Shown here in pieces: positions 43,381 through 51,247 of a DNA stretch of 64,000 nt. The stretch's first letter is position 1, and each line of letters starts with the position of its first letter. This DNA is from Ulvibacter algarum (GTDB lineage: Bacteria; Bacteroidota; Bacteroidia; Flavobacteriales; Flavobacteriaceae): NCBI GenBank assembly GCA_947488905.1, contig CANLBJ010000001.1, positions 124,001 through 188,000 of the forward strand, read 5' to 3'. Made by a program: the position numbers and the translations under genes. Under the pieces are notes generated by a model that saw only the letters and a program-made list of their open reading frames with translations, had not been told where the DNA came from and made no database searches.

Positions 43381-43493
43381 ACGTGCCATTTAAAGCTAAT
43401 CTATAATAAATGTTAAACTCTTTGTCTGATTTTTTTTATTTGTAATATTTCAGAAACAAATAGAATAACTCACCCTTTTCTGCGTTGAGTTTT

Positions 43494-43501
43494 TACATTT
43501 G
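43494..43501 (+). promoter_or_regulatory. -7 box of the DUF3108-kynA transcript
   Basis: TACATTTG is an exact TAnnTTTG match, giving a leader of about 33 nt to the ATG at 43541. No good TTG -33 box is found. Confidence 0.5.
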
Positions 43502-43540
43502 GTACAGCTATTGCAAACACTAGGGTAAAGACCCAAAAAG

Positions 43541-44320
43541 ATGAAAGCAAATTTAACAATCTTCTTATTTTTCTTAACGTTATTCTCGTTAGAAATAAAT
43601 GCGCAAGAATCTGTGTATCAAGACGGTGAATCTCTAAAGTTTAGAATGCACTACGGCTTTGTTACTGCAGGCTATGCAACCTTAGATATTGAAGAGAAAA
43701 CACTAAAGGGTAAAGAAGTTTTTCATATTAAAGGCTATGGCGTAACTACTGGAATGACTAAGCTTTTCTTTAATGTAGAAGATAGATACCAGTCTTATGT
43801 AGAGAAAGGCACAGATAGACCCTTACGTTTTGTTAGAAAAATAAACGAAGGAGGTTATAAAAAAGATCTAAGAATAGATTTTAACCATGAAAACCAACAA
43901 GCAACAATTAGTGATTTTAAATACGACAAAACAACAGTAGCATCATTCCCCAAAGACGCTCAAGATATGGTATCTGCATTTTACTATTTGCGTAATAACC
44001 TTGACACAAAAAACATAAAAGTAGGTCATGAAGAAGATCTTGACATGTATTTTGACAAAGGAGTTCATAAATTTAAGATGAAATTCTTGGGTAGAGAAAC
44101 CTTAAAAACTACTTTTGGGCAAGTTCCTTGTTTAAAGTTTAGACCTTATGTAGAAGCAGGTCGAGTTTTTAAAGAAAAAGAGAGCTTAACAGTATGGGTT
44201 AGTGATGACCAAAACAAAATACCAATTGTAATAAAAGCAGACCTTGCCGTAGGATCTTTAAAAGCTTCCTTAAGTGAATTTAGAGGATTAAAACATTCTT
44301 TTAGAATAATCGTAGATTAA
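43541..44320 (+). CDS. DUF3108 domain exported protein
   Basis: This 259-residue exported protein has a signal peptide ending LEINAQ. The mature domain begins with the DUF3108 block YQDGESLKFRMHYGFVTAGYATLDIEE and carries the middle motifs FHIKGYGVTTGMTKLFFNVEDRYQSYVE and DAQDMVSAFYYLRNNL. DUF3108 proteins are periplasmic beta-sandwich proteins, often near lipid or cell-envelope genes, with no proven role. It is followed by kynA after only 6 bases, so the two share a transcript, although a shared function is not apparent. Confidence 0.88.
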   Translation: MKANLTIFLFFLTLFSLEINAQESVYQDGESLKFRMHYGFVTAGYATLDIEEKTLKGKEVFHIKGYGVTTGMTKLFFNVEDRYQSYVEKGTDRPLRFVRKINEGGYKKDLRIDFNHENQQATISDFKYDKTTVASFPKDAQDMVSAFYYLRNNLDTKNIKVGHEEDLDMYFDKGVHKFKMKFLGRETLKTTFGQVPCLKFRPYVEAGRVFKEKESLTVWVSDDQNKIPIVIKADLAVGSLKASLSEFRGLKHSFRIIVD

Positions 44321-44326
44321 CAATAA

Positions 44327-45259
44327 ATGGAACCAACCAGAGAAGAGTTACTTAATAAACTAGAAGCAAAATACAGTGCTATAGGTCAAGATCTTGATAC
44401 ACATCTAGAGGGGCTTTTATATAGTGAACCTATTACATACTGGGACTATATAAAAACAGATGCGCTTTTAAGCTTACAAATACAGCGCACAGAGTTACCA
44501 GATGAGATGGTTTTTATTATGTACCATCAAGTAAATGAGTTGCTTTTTAAAATGATACTCTGGGAGATTGAACAAATAGCAGAATGTGATGAGATATGCG
44601 CTTCTTTCTTTTCTGAAAAGTTAATGCGTATAAGTCGTTATTTTGATATGCTTACCTCCTCTTTTACTATCATGCAAGATGGTATGGATAGAGAACAGTA
44701 TCTAAAATTTAGAATGACATTGACACCAGCCAGTGGTTTTCAGAGCGCTCAATATAGAATGATTGAGTTTGCATCTACAGATTTAATTAATTTAATAGAT
44801 GCTCGTTTTAGAGACAACATAGACAGAAACACACCTTATGAGCATGCCATCGATCACCTATACTGGCAAGCAGCAGGAAAAGATTTTAAAACTGGAGAAA
44901 AATCATATCTATTAACTGCATTTGAAGAAAGATACAAACAAGATTTTATAGACTTTACTCAAAAATACAACACCACAAATCTCTACGCTAAGTTTAAACA
45001 ACTACCACAAGACGTAAAAGAAGACCCTAAACTTATAAAAGCGATGCGTCATTATGACTACACAGTAAATATTACTTGGGTGATTGCACATTATAATGCA
45101 GCAAAGTATTATATAACAGGTAACAACCCAGAAAATAAAGGAGAAGCAACAGGCGGTAGTGACTGGGTAAAATATATGCACCCAAAATATCAGCGAAGAA
45201 TTTTCTTTCCAGAATTATGGAGTGAAGACGAACTAAAAAATTGGGGTAAAGACCTATAG
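44327..45259 (+). CDS. kynA: Tryptophan 2,3-dioxygenase
   Basis: KynA is a heme enzyme that opens the indole ring of L-tryptophan to N-formylkynurenine, the first step of the kynurenine route. The 310-residue protein shows PDEMVFIMYHQVNELLFKMILWEIEQI (about 58-84), including H67, the active-site acid/base helper, and the C-terminal ITWVIAHYNAAKYYITG with H255 as candidate heme ligand. The middle LTPASGFQSAQYRMIEF is a hallmark block (residues about 134-150). Cotranscribed with DUF3108. Confidence 0.94.
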   Translation: MEPTREELLNKLEAKYSAIGQDLDTHLEGLLYSEPITYWDYIKTDALLSLQIQRTELPDEMVFIMYHQVNELLFKMILWEIEQIAECDEICASFFSEKLMRISRYFDMLTSSFTIMQDGMDREQYLKFRMTLTPASGFQSAQYRMIEFASTDLINLIDARFRDNIDRNTPYEHAIDHLYWQAAGKDFKTGEKSYLLTAFEERYKQDFIDFTQKYNTTNLYAKFKQLPQDVKEDPKLIKAMRHYDYTVNITWVIAHYNAAKYYITGNNPENKGEATGGSDWVKYMHPKYQRRIFFPELWSEDELKNWGKDL

Positions 45260-45298
45260 TACTTAAACAAAACTGACAAATACAAATACCAATCATTG

Positions 45299-46528
45299 TT
45301 GAAAAAAATAGCCCTACTCCCTATATTATTCCTTTTCTTTTACGCTTGTAATGACAAAGAAGATGACGATTCATTAAATCAAATTTCAGAAAATGTTGAG
45401 AAAGAGACCCCTTCATTTCTGTATGGTTTTGATATTTCTGAATTTGACATCATTAAAGATACCGTGCGCAGTGGTGACACCTTTGGCGGAATCTTAGATG
45501 CTAATGGGGTTGCAAATGCAAAGATTTTTGAAGTTGCTACAAAGTTTAAAGATAGTTTTGATGTAAGAAAAATGAATGTAGGTAAACCCTACGCATTGTT
45601 TAATGCAAAAGACACAACGGCACAAACCCAGTTATTTGTTTATGAAAAAACTAGAGTGCACTATGTAGTAGTAGATCTCAGGGACTCTACAAGTGTTTTT
45701 AACGCTCAAAAAGAAGTTAAATATGTTGAGAAAGAAGCTTCTGGAATCATAAAAAGCTCTTTATCACAAACCATGGAAGAAGAAAACCTTAGTCCATACA
45801 TGTCAGACAAGTTATCAAACATATATGCCTGGACAGTAAATTTCTTTCAACTACAAGCAGGTGATCGTTTTAAAGTAGTTTACACAGAAAAATTTATAAA
45901 CGACACAATATCAGCTGGATTACATGATATTAAAGCAGCTTATTTTGAGCACCGCGGGCAGCCACTTTATGCTTTTGATTATCAAGCAGATTCACTACAG
46001 CTTTATTCAGATTATTATGATGAAGAGGCAAATAATTTAAGACGTGCTTTTTTAAAGGCTCCAGTCAAGTTTAGTCGTATCTCATCTCGTTACAACCTTA
46101 AAAGAAGAATAAAATATTACGGTTATAAACTAAAACCACACAGAGGAACAGATTTTGCTGCTCCCATAGGCACTCCTATTCTTGCAACTGCAGATGGAGT
46201 AGTATCAAAATCTGAAAAAAGAGGAGGAAACGGTAACTACGTGAAAATTAGGCATAATGGAACTTACGAAACTCAATATCTACACATGAAAAGTAGAAAG
46301 GTAAAAGTAGGTGAATATGTAAAACAAGGCGAAGTTATTGGCTATGTAGGGATGACTGGCAACACAGGCGGACCCCATGTTTGCTACCGTTTCTGGAAAA
46401 ACGGAAAAGAAGTAGACCCCTTTAAGCAAGATCTACCTGCCTCAAAACCACTACCTCAAGAATATGCTGCAGACTACCAGCAGTTTATTTCACCTCTTAA
46501 AGAGCAACTAGATTGCATCACTTACTAA
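45299..46528 (+). CDS. M23 family metallopeptidase-like lipoprotein
   Basis: This protein starts at one of two adjacent TTG codons (45296 or 45299). It has a lipoprotein signal (KKIALLPILFLFFYAC), an acidic N terminus, a long middle region (about 60-255, including OapA/LysM-like beta parts) and a C-terminal M23 domain: HRGTDFAAPIGTPILATADGV with metal ligands His and Asp, YLHMK, and TGGPHVCYRFWKNGKEVDP. In standard M23 enzymes the last motif is HLH or HVH; here the second His is Cys. The protein is probably a periplasmic or surface-anchored peptidoglycan endopeptidase or an inactive regulator. Function depends on whether Cys can hold zinc. Confidence 0.88.
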   Translation: MKKIALLPILFLFFYACNDKEDDDSLNQISENVEKETPSFLYGFDISEFDIIKDTVRSGDTFGGILDANGVANAKIFEVATKFKDSFDVRKMNVGKPYALFNAKDTTAQTQLFVYEKTRVHYVVVDLRDSTSVFNAQKEVKYVEKEASGIIKSSLSQTMEEENLSPYMSDKLSNIYAWTVNFFQLQAGDRFKVVYTEKFINDTISAGLHDIKAAYFEHRGQPLYAFDYQADSLQLYSDYYDEEANNLRRAFLKAPVKFSRISSRYNLKRRIKYYGYKLKPHRGTDFAAPIGTPILATADGVVSKSEKRGGNGNYVKIRHNGTYETQYLHMKSRKVKVGEYVKQGEVIGYVGMTGNTGGPHVCYRFWKNGKEVDPFKQDLPASKPLPQEYAADYQQFISPLKEQLDCITY

Positions 46529-46669
46529 AGAGCAGAATATCAGTTTGTTAATAACAATTTTATAATTCCTTTACAGAAATATTAACGGTTTTGTATTAAC
46601 GTTTATTTTTAAAAACAAATTCTTTACAATTTACTAACATTTCATTCTTTTTTAACTAAAGATTAATAG

Positions 46670-46677
46670 TATTTTTG
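46670..46677 (+). promoter_or_regulatory. -7 box of the first TonB-dependent receptor
   Basis: TATTTTTG matches TAnnTTTG, with a leader of about 38 nt to the ATG at 46722. It fixes the start of the receptor, since the longer frame from 46686 begins at the probable transcription start. Confidence 0.55.
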
Positions 46678-46721
46678 CAAAAAATTTGAGACTAACAAAC
46701 ACTCATTTAAAAACAAACATT

Positions 46722-49484
46722 ATGAAACAAATTTTACTTGCTGTATTCTTATTAGCAGGAATCGCAGTATCTGCACAAGGTACTGTAACCGGAATATTGA
46801 TGGACACCGAAACTGGGATGCCATTATCTGGAGCTAACGTTATTGAAACAGGCACTAATAATGGTGCTATTTCAGATTTTGATGGAAACTTTTCATTAAA
46901 GGTATCTTCTAATCAAGGTACAATTACTGTCTCTTACATTGGGTATGAGAACAAAACGATGCGTTTTAACCTTGCAGGAGGTAGCGTAGATTTAGGTAGA
47001 GTACAAGTTGCACAAGATGCAAACTCTTTAAATGAAGTAGTAATTAAAGCTACTGGTGTATTAGATATTGCTCAGGATCGTAAAACCCCAGTTGCAGTTT
47101 CTACAATTAGCGCTGCAGAGATCCAAACAAAATTAGGATCTCAAGAATTTCCAGAAATCTTAAACAATTCTCCTTCTATCTATGCAACTAAGCAAGGTGG
47201 TGGTTATGGAGATGCTCGTATTAATATTCGTGGTTTTGACACTCAAAACTCTGCAGTATTGATTAACGGTGTACCGGTTAATGATATGGAAAATGGTCAA
47301 GTATACTGGAGTAACTGGGCTGGATTAAGTGATGTGGCTTCTGCAATACAAGTTCAACGTGGTTTAGGATCTTCTAAACTTACGGTTTCTTCTGTAGGTG
47401 GTACTATTAACGTAGTAACAAGAAGTGCAGAAAGAAATCAAGGTGCTTTCTTAAGTGGAAGTGTTGGTAACGATGGTTATGTAAAAACAATCGCATCTTA
47501 TGCATCAGGTCTTACTGAAAGTGGATGGTCAGGGTCTTTTTTATTAAGTAACACAAGAGGTAATGGTTATGTTGATGGAACTCGTTTTCACGGTCAGAAC
47601 TACTATGCTGCTTTAGGGTACAAAGCAAGTGAAAAAAGTGCTTTTGAGCTTACAATAACAGGAGCACCACAACAGCACAATCAAAGAGGACGTGGTATTG
47701 AGATTAGTGAATTTCTTAAATATGGTGAGAATGGTGAGCCAGACATTAAGTATAATCCTAATTGGGGTGTCTTAGACGGAAGAGAATATACTTTTTCTGG
47801 AAACTTTTATCACAAACCTGTTATCAGTTTAAATTGGGATTATGAATTATCTGATGCAACTACACTATCTACCGTAGCATATGCTTCTTTTGGTAGAGGT
47901 GGTAGTATAGGTGAAATAGGACGTGTAGATGGTAAAAGACAATATGACACTCGTTTACAGACTGCAGATGGTATTACAGATGTAGGCCTTATACGTGATT
48001 ACAACCAAGGTTTACCAGTTGTTATTGCTGGAGAAACTGTACAGAGAGAACAAACTAACGGTATATTTTTAAACACAACTAGTGATGACAGATCTGCTCA
48101 AAATGGTATCACACGTAGGTCTTCAATAAACTCTCATAACTGGTATGGGGTTATTGCTAACTTAGGTACAGAATTAAATGACAACTTAAATCTTGATTTT
48201 GGAGTAGACTTAAGACAATACACTGGTTTTCACTACAGAAGAGTAAATGAACTATTAGGAGGAGATGCTTATTTAGCCGTAGACAATCAAAATACACCAA
48301 ACGAAATTTATAGAAACGAGTATGAGGCAAATAAGCCTTGGTGGGTTTTTGGAAACATTGATGATGAAGACAAAATAGATTACTACAATAAAGGATTTGT
48401 AACTTGGGCTGGAGTATTTGGTCAATTAGAGTACACAAGTGATGATGAACGTTACAACTTGTTTTTACAGGGTGCTGCTTCAAATCAAGGTTTTGCACGT
48501 GAAGAATTTTTTAACGAAGTTCCTGCAGAAAAGACAGATACAGAAAATCTTTTAGGAGGTAACATCAAAGCAGGTATTAATTTCAATATTGATGATCACC
48601 ACAACGTGTTTGCAAACGGAGGTTATTTCTCTAAGCAACCATTGTTTGATGCTGTATTCATTAATTTCGGAAACAACCTAAATCCAGAATTAATAAATGA
48701 AAAGATCATTGGTACAGAAATAGGATACGGTTTTAGAAGTTCAAAATTTAAGGCTAATGTTAACCTTTACAGAACTAGCTGGGCAGATAGATATGAGTCT
48801 ATTTCTCAAACATTTGATGTCTTAGGCAACAATAATGACGAGACTGTTCCAGAAGACATACGTGAAGACGATGATGTACGTGGTACAGCTAACCTTCAAG
48901 GTATAAAGCAAGTGCATATGGGTGTTGAAGTTGACGCTCGTCTTAAAATTACAGACCGCATAGGCGTTAGAGGTATGGTTTCTGTAGGAGACTGGCAATA
49001 TGAAGGAAATGTATCTGCTGCATTCTTAGATGCAGACCAGACTTTAATTCCTGGCTTTGATGAGCAAACATTATATCTTGACGAAGTAAAAGTTGGTGAT
49101 GCTGCTCAGTTTACTGCAAGTTTAGGTATTGATGTAGAGATTGTTAAAGGTCTTACTATAGATGCAAACTACAGAAGAGCAGATAACCTGTATGCTGCTA
49201 TTGATGCTACAGATTTTGGCTCTGAAGATAACGACGGGTCACTTGAGTTACCATCTTTTGGTTTACTTGATGCAGGTCTTGGATTCTCAGTACCTTTCTT
49301 AGACAACACAATGGATTTTAGATTTAATATGAATAACGTGTTAGACGAAACTTACATTTCAGAATCTGACACAAACAGATTTGCTCAAGAAGGTGATGAT
49401 ACGTATGATGGTATTTCAACTAGTAACAGAGTATTTTTTGGACTAGGAAGAACATGGAACGCAGCAGTTCGTTTTAACTTCTAG
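46722..49484 (+). CDS. TonB-dependent outer-membrane receptor with CarboxypepD_reg-like domain
   Basis: This 920-residue protein starts at 46722 (MKQILLAVFLLAGIAVSAQ). Domains: signal peptide (1-20), CarboxypepD_reg-like domain (about 21-95: GTVTGILMDTETGMPLSGANV, ISDFDGNFSLKV), plug (about 105-235: GGYGDARINIRGFDTQNSAVLINGVPVNDMENG), and a 22-strand barrel ending RFNF. Such receptors import large or scarce substrates using TonB energy. No SusD-like partner is next to it. Neighbouring genes do not show the substrate. It ends with a strong terminator. Confidence 0.93.
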   Translation: MKQILLAVFLLAGIAVSAQGTVTGILMDTETGMPLSGANVIETGTNNGAISDFDGNFSLKVSSNQGTITVSYIGYENKTMRFNLAGGSVDLGRVQVAQDANSLNEVVIKATGVLDIAQDRKTPVAVSTISAAEIQTKLGSQEFPEILNNSPSIYATKQGGGYGDARINIRGFDTQNSAVLINGVPVNDMENGQVYWSNWAGLSDVASAIQVQRGLGSSKLTVSSVGGTINVVTRSAERNQGAFLSGSVGNDGYVKTIASYASGLTESGWSGSFLLSNTRGNGYVDGTRFHGQNYYAALGYKASEKSAFELTITGAPQQHNQRGRGIEISEFLKYGENGEPDIKYNPNWGVLDGREYTFSGNFYHKPVISLNWDYELSDATTLSTVAYASFGRGGSIGEIGRVDGKRQYDTRLQTADGITDVGLIRDYNQGLPVVIAGETVQREQTNGIFLNTTSDDRSAQNGITRRSSINSHNWYGVIANLGTELNDNLNLDFGVDLRQYTGFHYRRVNELLGGDAYLAVDNQNTPNEIYRNEYEANKPWWVFGNIDDEDKIDYYNKGFVTWAGVFGQLEYTSDDERYNLFLQGAASNQGFAREEFFNEVPAEKTDTENLLGGNIKAGINFNIDDHHNVFANGGYFSKQPLFDAVFINFGNNLNPELINEKIIGTEIGYGFRSSKFKANVNLYRTSWADRYESISQTFDVLGNNNDETVPEDIREDDDVRGTANLQGIKQVHMGVEVDARLKITDRIGVRGMVSVGDWQYEGNVSAAFLDADQTLIPGFDEQTLYLDEVKVGDAAQFTASLGIDVEIVKGLTIDANYRRADNLYAAIDATDFGSEDNDGSLELPSFGLLDAGLGFSVPFLDNTMDFRFNMNNVLDETYISESDTNRFAQEGDDTYDGISTSNRVFFGLGRTWNAAVRFNF

Positions 49485-49492
49485 TCTTTTTT

Positions 49493-49549
49493 CTTCGGAA
49501 ATATGAAGCCCTTGCTATATGGTTCAACCATCAAGCAAGGGCTTTTTTT
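49493..49549 (+). terminator. CTTCGGAAA element followed by terminator
   Basis: CTTCGGAAA lies at 49493-49501, nine bases after the receptor stop. Directly after it, AAGCCCTTGCT (49506-49516) pairs with AGCAAGGGCTT (49534-49544) and runs into a T tract: a good rho-independent terminator. Confidence 0.9.
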
Positions 49550-49564
49550 ATTTGGAATAATCTG

Positions 49565-49572
49565 TACCTTTG
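49565..49572 (+). promoter_or_regulatory. -7 box of the small four-helix membrane protein gene
   Basis: TACCTTTG matches TAnnTTTG, 25 bases before the ATG at 49598. It sits just downstream of the terminator. Confidence 0.5.
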
Positions 49573-49597
49573 AAAAAAAATAATAAACAACCAATTA

Positions 49598-49993
49598 ATG
49601 TACACTACTTTAAAATACCTACACTCTGGATGGGCGTATATCGTTCTTATTGCTGTAGCACTTGCCACAATAAACGCACTCATAGGTTACTTTTCTAAAA
49701 GAGAATATAAGCCTAGAGATTTTAGACTTGCCCTTTTTAGCTTAATCGTTACGCATACAATGTTTTTAATAGGTATCGCCTTAATATTAGTTTCGCCTAT
49801 GGGGTTTAAAAGCGTTAAAATTGATCACCCTATAGTAATGCTAATTGCAGCTGTGTTAATAACAATAGGTTATTCTAAACACAAAAAGAAGCTGGTATCT
49901 ACACCAAAATTAAAGATGCTTGCCATATTCTATTCTATAGCATTTGTTTTAATATTAAGTAGAATTCCTTGGGGCCAGTGGGTTGGATTCTAG
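49598..49993 (+). CDS. Four-helix integral membrane protein
   Basis: This 131-residue protein has four clear transmembrane helices (about 12-30, 45-65, 78-94, 105-122). Conserved-looking polar spots are the N-terminal LHSGWAYIVL and the C-terminal SRIPWGQWVGF. Some Bacteroidota homologues of this size are annotated as cytochrome b-like or as unknown membrane proteins; I do not see enough His residues on helices to assert heme binding (only H9 and H53 are candidates). It has its own promoter and terminator, so it is monocistronic. Confidence 0.75.
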   Translation: MYTTLKYLHSGWAYIVLIAVALATINALIGYFSKREYKPRDFRLALFSLIVTHTMFLIGIALILVSPMGFKSVKIDHPIVMLIAAVLITIGYSKHKKKLVSTPKLKMLAIFYSIAFVLILSRIPWGQWVGF

Positions 49994-49996
49994 AAT

Positions 49997-50047
49997 ATTT
50001 CAGAAATAAAAAAAAGGAGCAATTATATAAATAATTGCTCCTTTTTT
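49997..50047. terminator. ATTTCAGAAAT element and 16-bp bidirectional terminator
   Basis: ATTTCAGAAAT (49997-50007) starts 4 bases after the preceding stop. It is followed by a perfect 16-bp stem (50011-50026 with 50031-50046) having A and T runs at its ends. This serves both converging genes. Confidence 0.9.
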
Positions 50048-50064
50048 AATGCCATTAAACATGG

Positions 50065-51117
50065 CTATTTAATCTCTTTGATTAATAATAAATATACAGG
50101 AAAGTGATCACTATAACCACCTGTAAAACCTCCTCCTGTAAAACTCCTATAAGGATATCCCTTGTAACGACCTCTTGGGTTAGCTAGGTAAGATTTGTTA
50201 TAAATACCCGCCTTATATAAACGGTATGAAGAGTAATCTTCTAAGGTAAGCTCTGTAGAAACTATCATTTGGTCAAATAAGTTCCAGCTGTCTCTATAAG
50301 CGAGTGTACCTAAACCTTTTTTGTGCATAGACTCCATAGGATTATATAATTCTTTTAATTTCATCCCTTCTTTAGTGTCTTTTGCTTTTAAATACTTTTT
50401 TACACTTTCATTAGTAGGGTCATCATTTAAGTCACCCATCGTAATTACTTTTGCATAAGGATCTTCACTAAAAAGCGAATCTATTATGTGTCTATTTAAC
50501 TCTCCTGCCTTGTTCCTTTTGTAGCGACTTCTTGCTTCTCCTCCACTTCTAGAAGGCCAGTGGTTTACAATAATATGTATTTTTTCTCCATCTAGCATTC
50601 CACTAACTAAAAGTTGATCTCTTGTAAAAACACGCTTTGTGTTATCATTATTATCATAAATATATAAAGGGTACGCCTTAGAGTTTGTAGGAGTAAATAA
50701 TCTTTTTTGATATATCAAAGCAACATCAATACCTCTTCTATCTGGAGACTCATATTGCACTATACCATAATCTTTTTGTAACAATGGGTCTTGATTTACA
50801 AGATCTTCTAATACACGTCTATTTTCAGTTTCGCATAATCCAACTATAGCCGGTGTTGTACCAGTTACATCAGAGCCTATTTCTGCAATAACCTTAGCCA
50901 TATTTACAAGCTTAGCGTTATAGATTTCTTCTGTCCAGTGATCTTTACCATCTGGTGTACGATCATCATCATAAGTGATAGGATCGTCCTCAAAATCAAA
51001 TAGGTTTTCTACATTATAAAAAGCTACAGTATTTACCTTATATTGTTTCTTTTCTTGAGCATAAAATGAGGTGATACTAAACACTAAAACTGCTAGTACA
51101 GAATATTTTAACTTCAT
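50065..51117 (-). CDS. Exported endonuclease/exonuclease/phosphatase (EEP) family protein
   Basis: This 350-residue protein starts at 51117 (MKLKYSVLAVLVFSITSFYAQ, a signal peptide). The frame open back to 51366 runs across the divergent promoters and is discarded. EEP motifs: FYNVENLFDFEDDP, LCETENRRVLEDL, DRRGIDVALIY, IIVNHWPSRSGGEARSRYKRN, MGDLNDDP and SDHFPVYL. GDLNDDP has Leu where the paralogue has Phe, still acceptable. It should be a secreted or periplasmic nuclease or phosphodiesterase. It is divergent from a TonB receptor with which it shares a candidate operator, suggesting joint nutrient scavenging. Confidence 0.9.
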   Translation of the reverse strand: MKLKYSVLAVLVFSITSFYAQEKKQYKVNTVAFYNVENLFDFEDDPITYDDDRTPDGKDHWTEEIYNAKLVNMAKVIAEIGSDVTGTTPAIVGLCETENRRVLEDLVNQDPLLQKDYGIVQYESPDRRGIDVALIYQKRLFTPTNSKAYPLYIYDNNDNTKRVFTRDQLLVSGMLDGEKIHIIVNHWPSRSGGEARSRYKRNKAGELNRHIIDSLFSEDPYAKVITMGDLNDDPTNESVKKYLKAKDTKEGMKLKELYNPMESMHKKGLGTLAYRDSWNLFDQMIVSTELTLEDYSSYRLYKAGIYNKSYLANPRGRYKGYPYRSFTGGGFTGGYSDHFPVYLLLIKEIK

Positions 51118-51163
51118 GGATTTCCGTATATTAAATTTATGTAAAGTCTTACAAATGTCTTGC

Positions 51164-51200
51164 CAAATGTAGAAAATCTCTACATAAATATGTAGATTTG
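51164..51200. promoter_or_regulatory. Divergent promoters around a three-half-site operator
   Basis: A minus-strand -7 box TACATTTG (51164-51171) serves the exported EEP gene; a plus-strand -7 box TAGATTTG (51193-51200) serves the TonB receptor. Between and over them lie TGTAGA (51168-51173), TCTACA (51179-51184) and TGTAGA (51191-51196), alternating in direction. The last two form the perfect 18-bp palindrome TCTACATAAATATGTAGA (51179-51196). A repressor or activator bound here would control both genes. Confidence 0.6.
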
Positions 51201-51247
51201 TCTGCCTTAATAACAATTTAATAAACTTACTAATCAACGATTTATTA

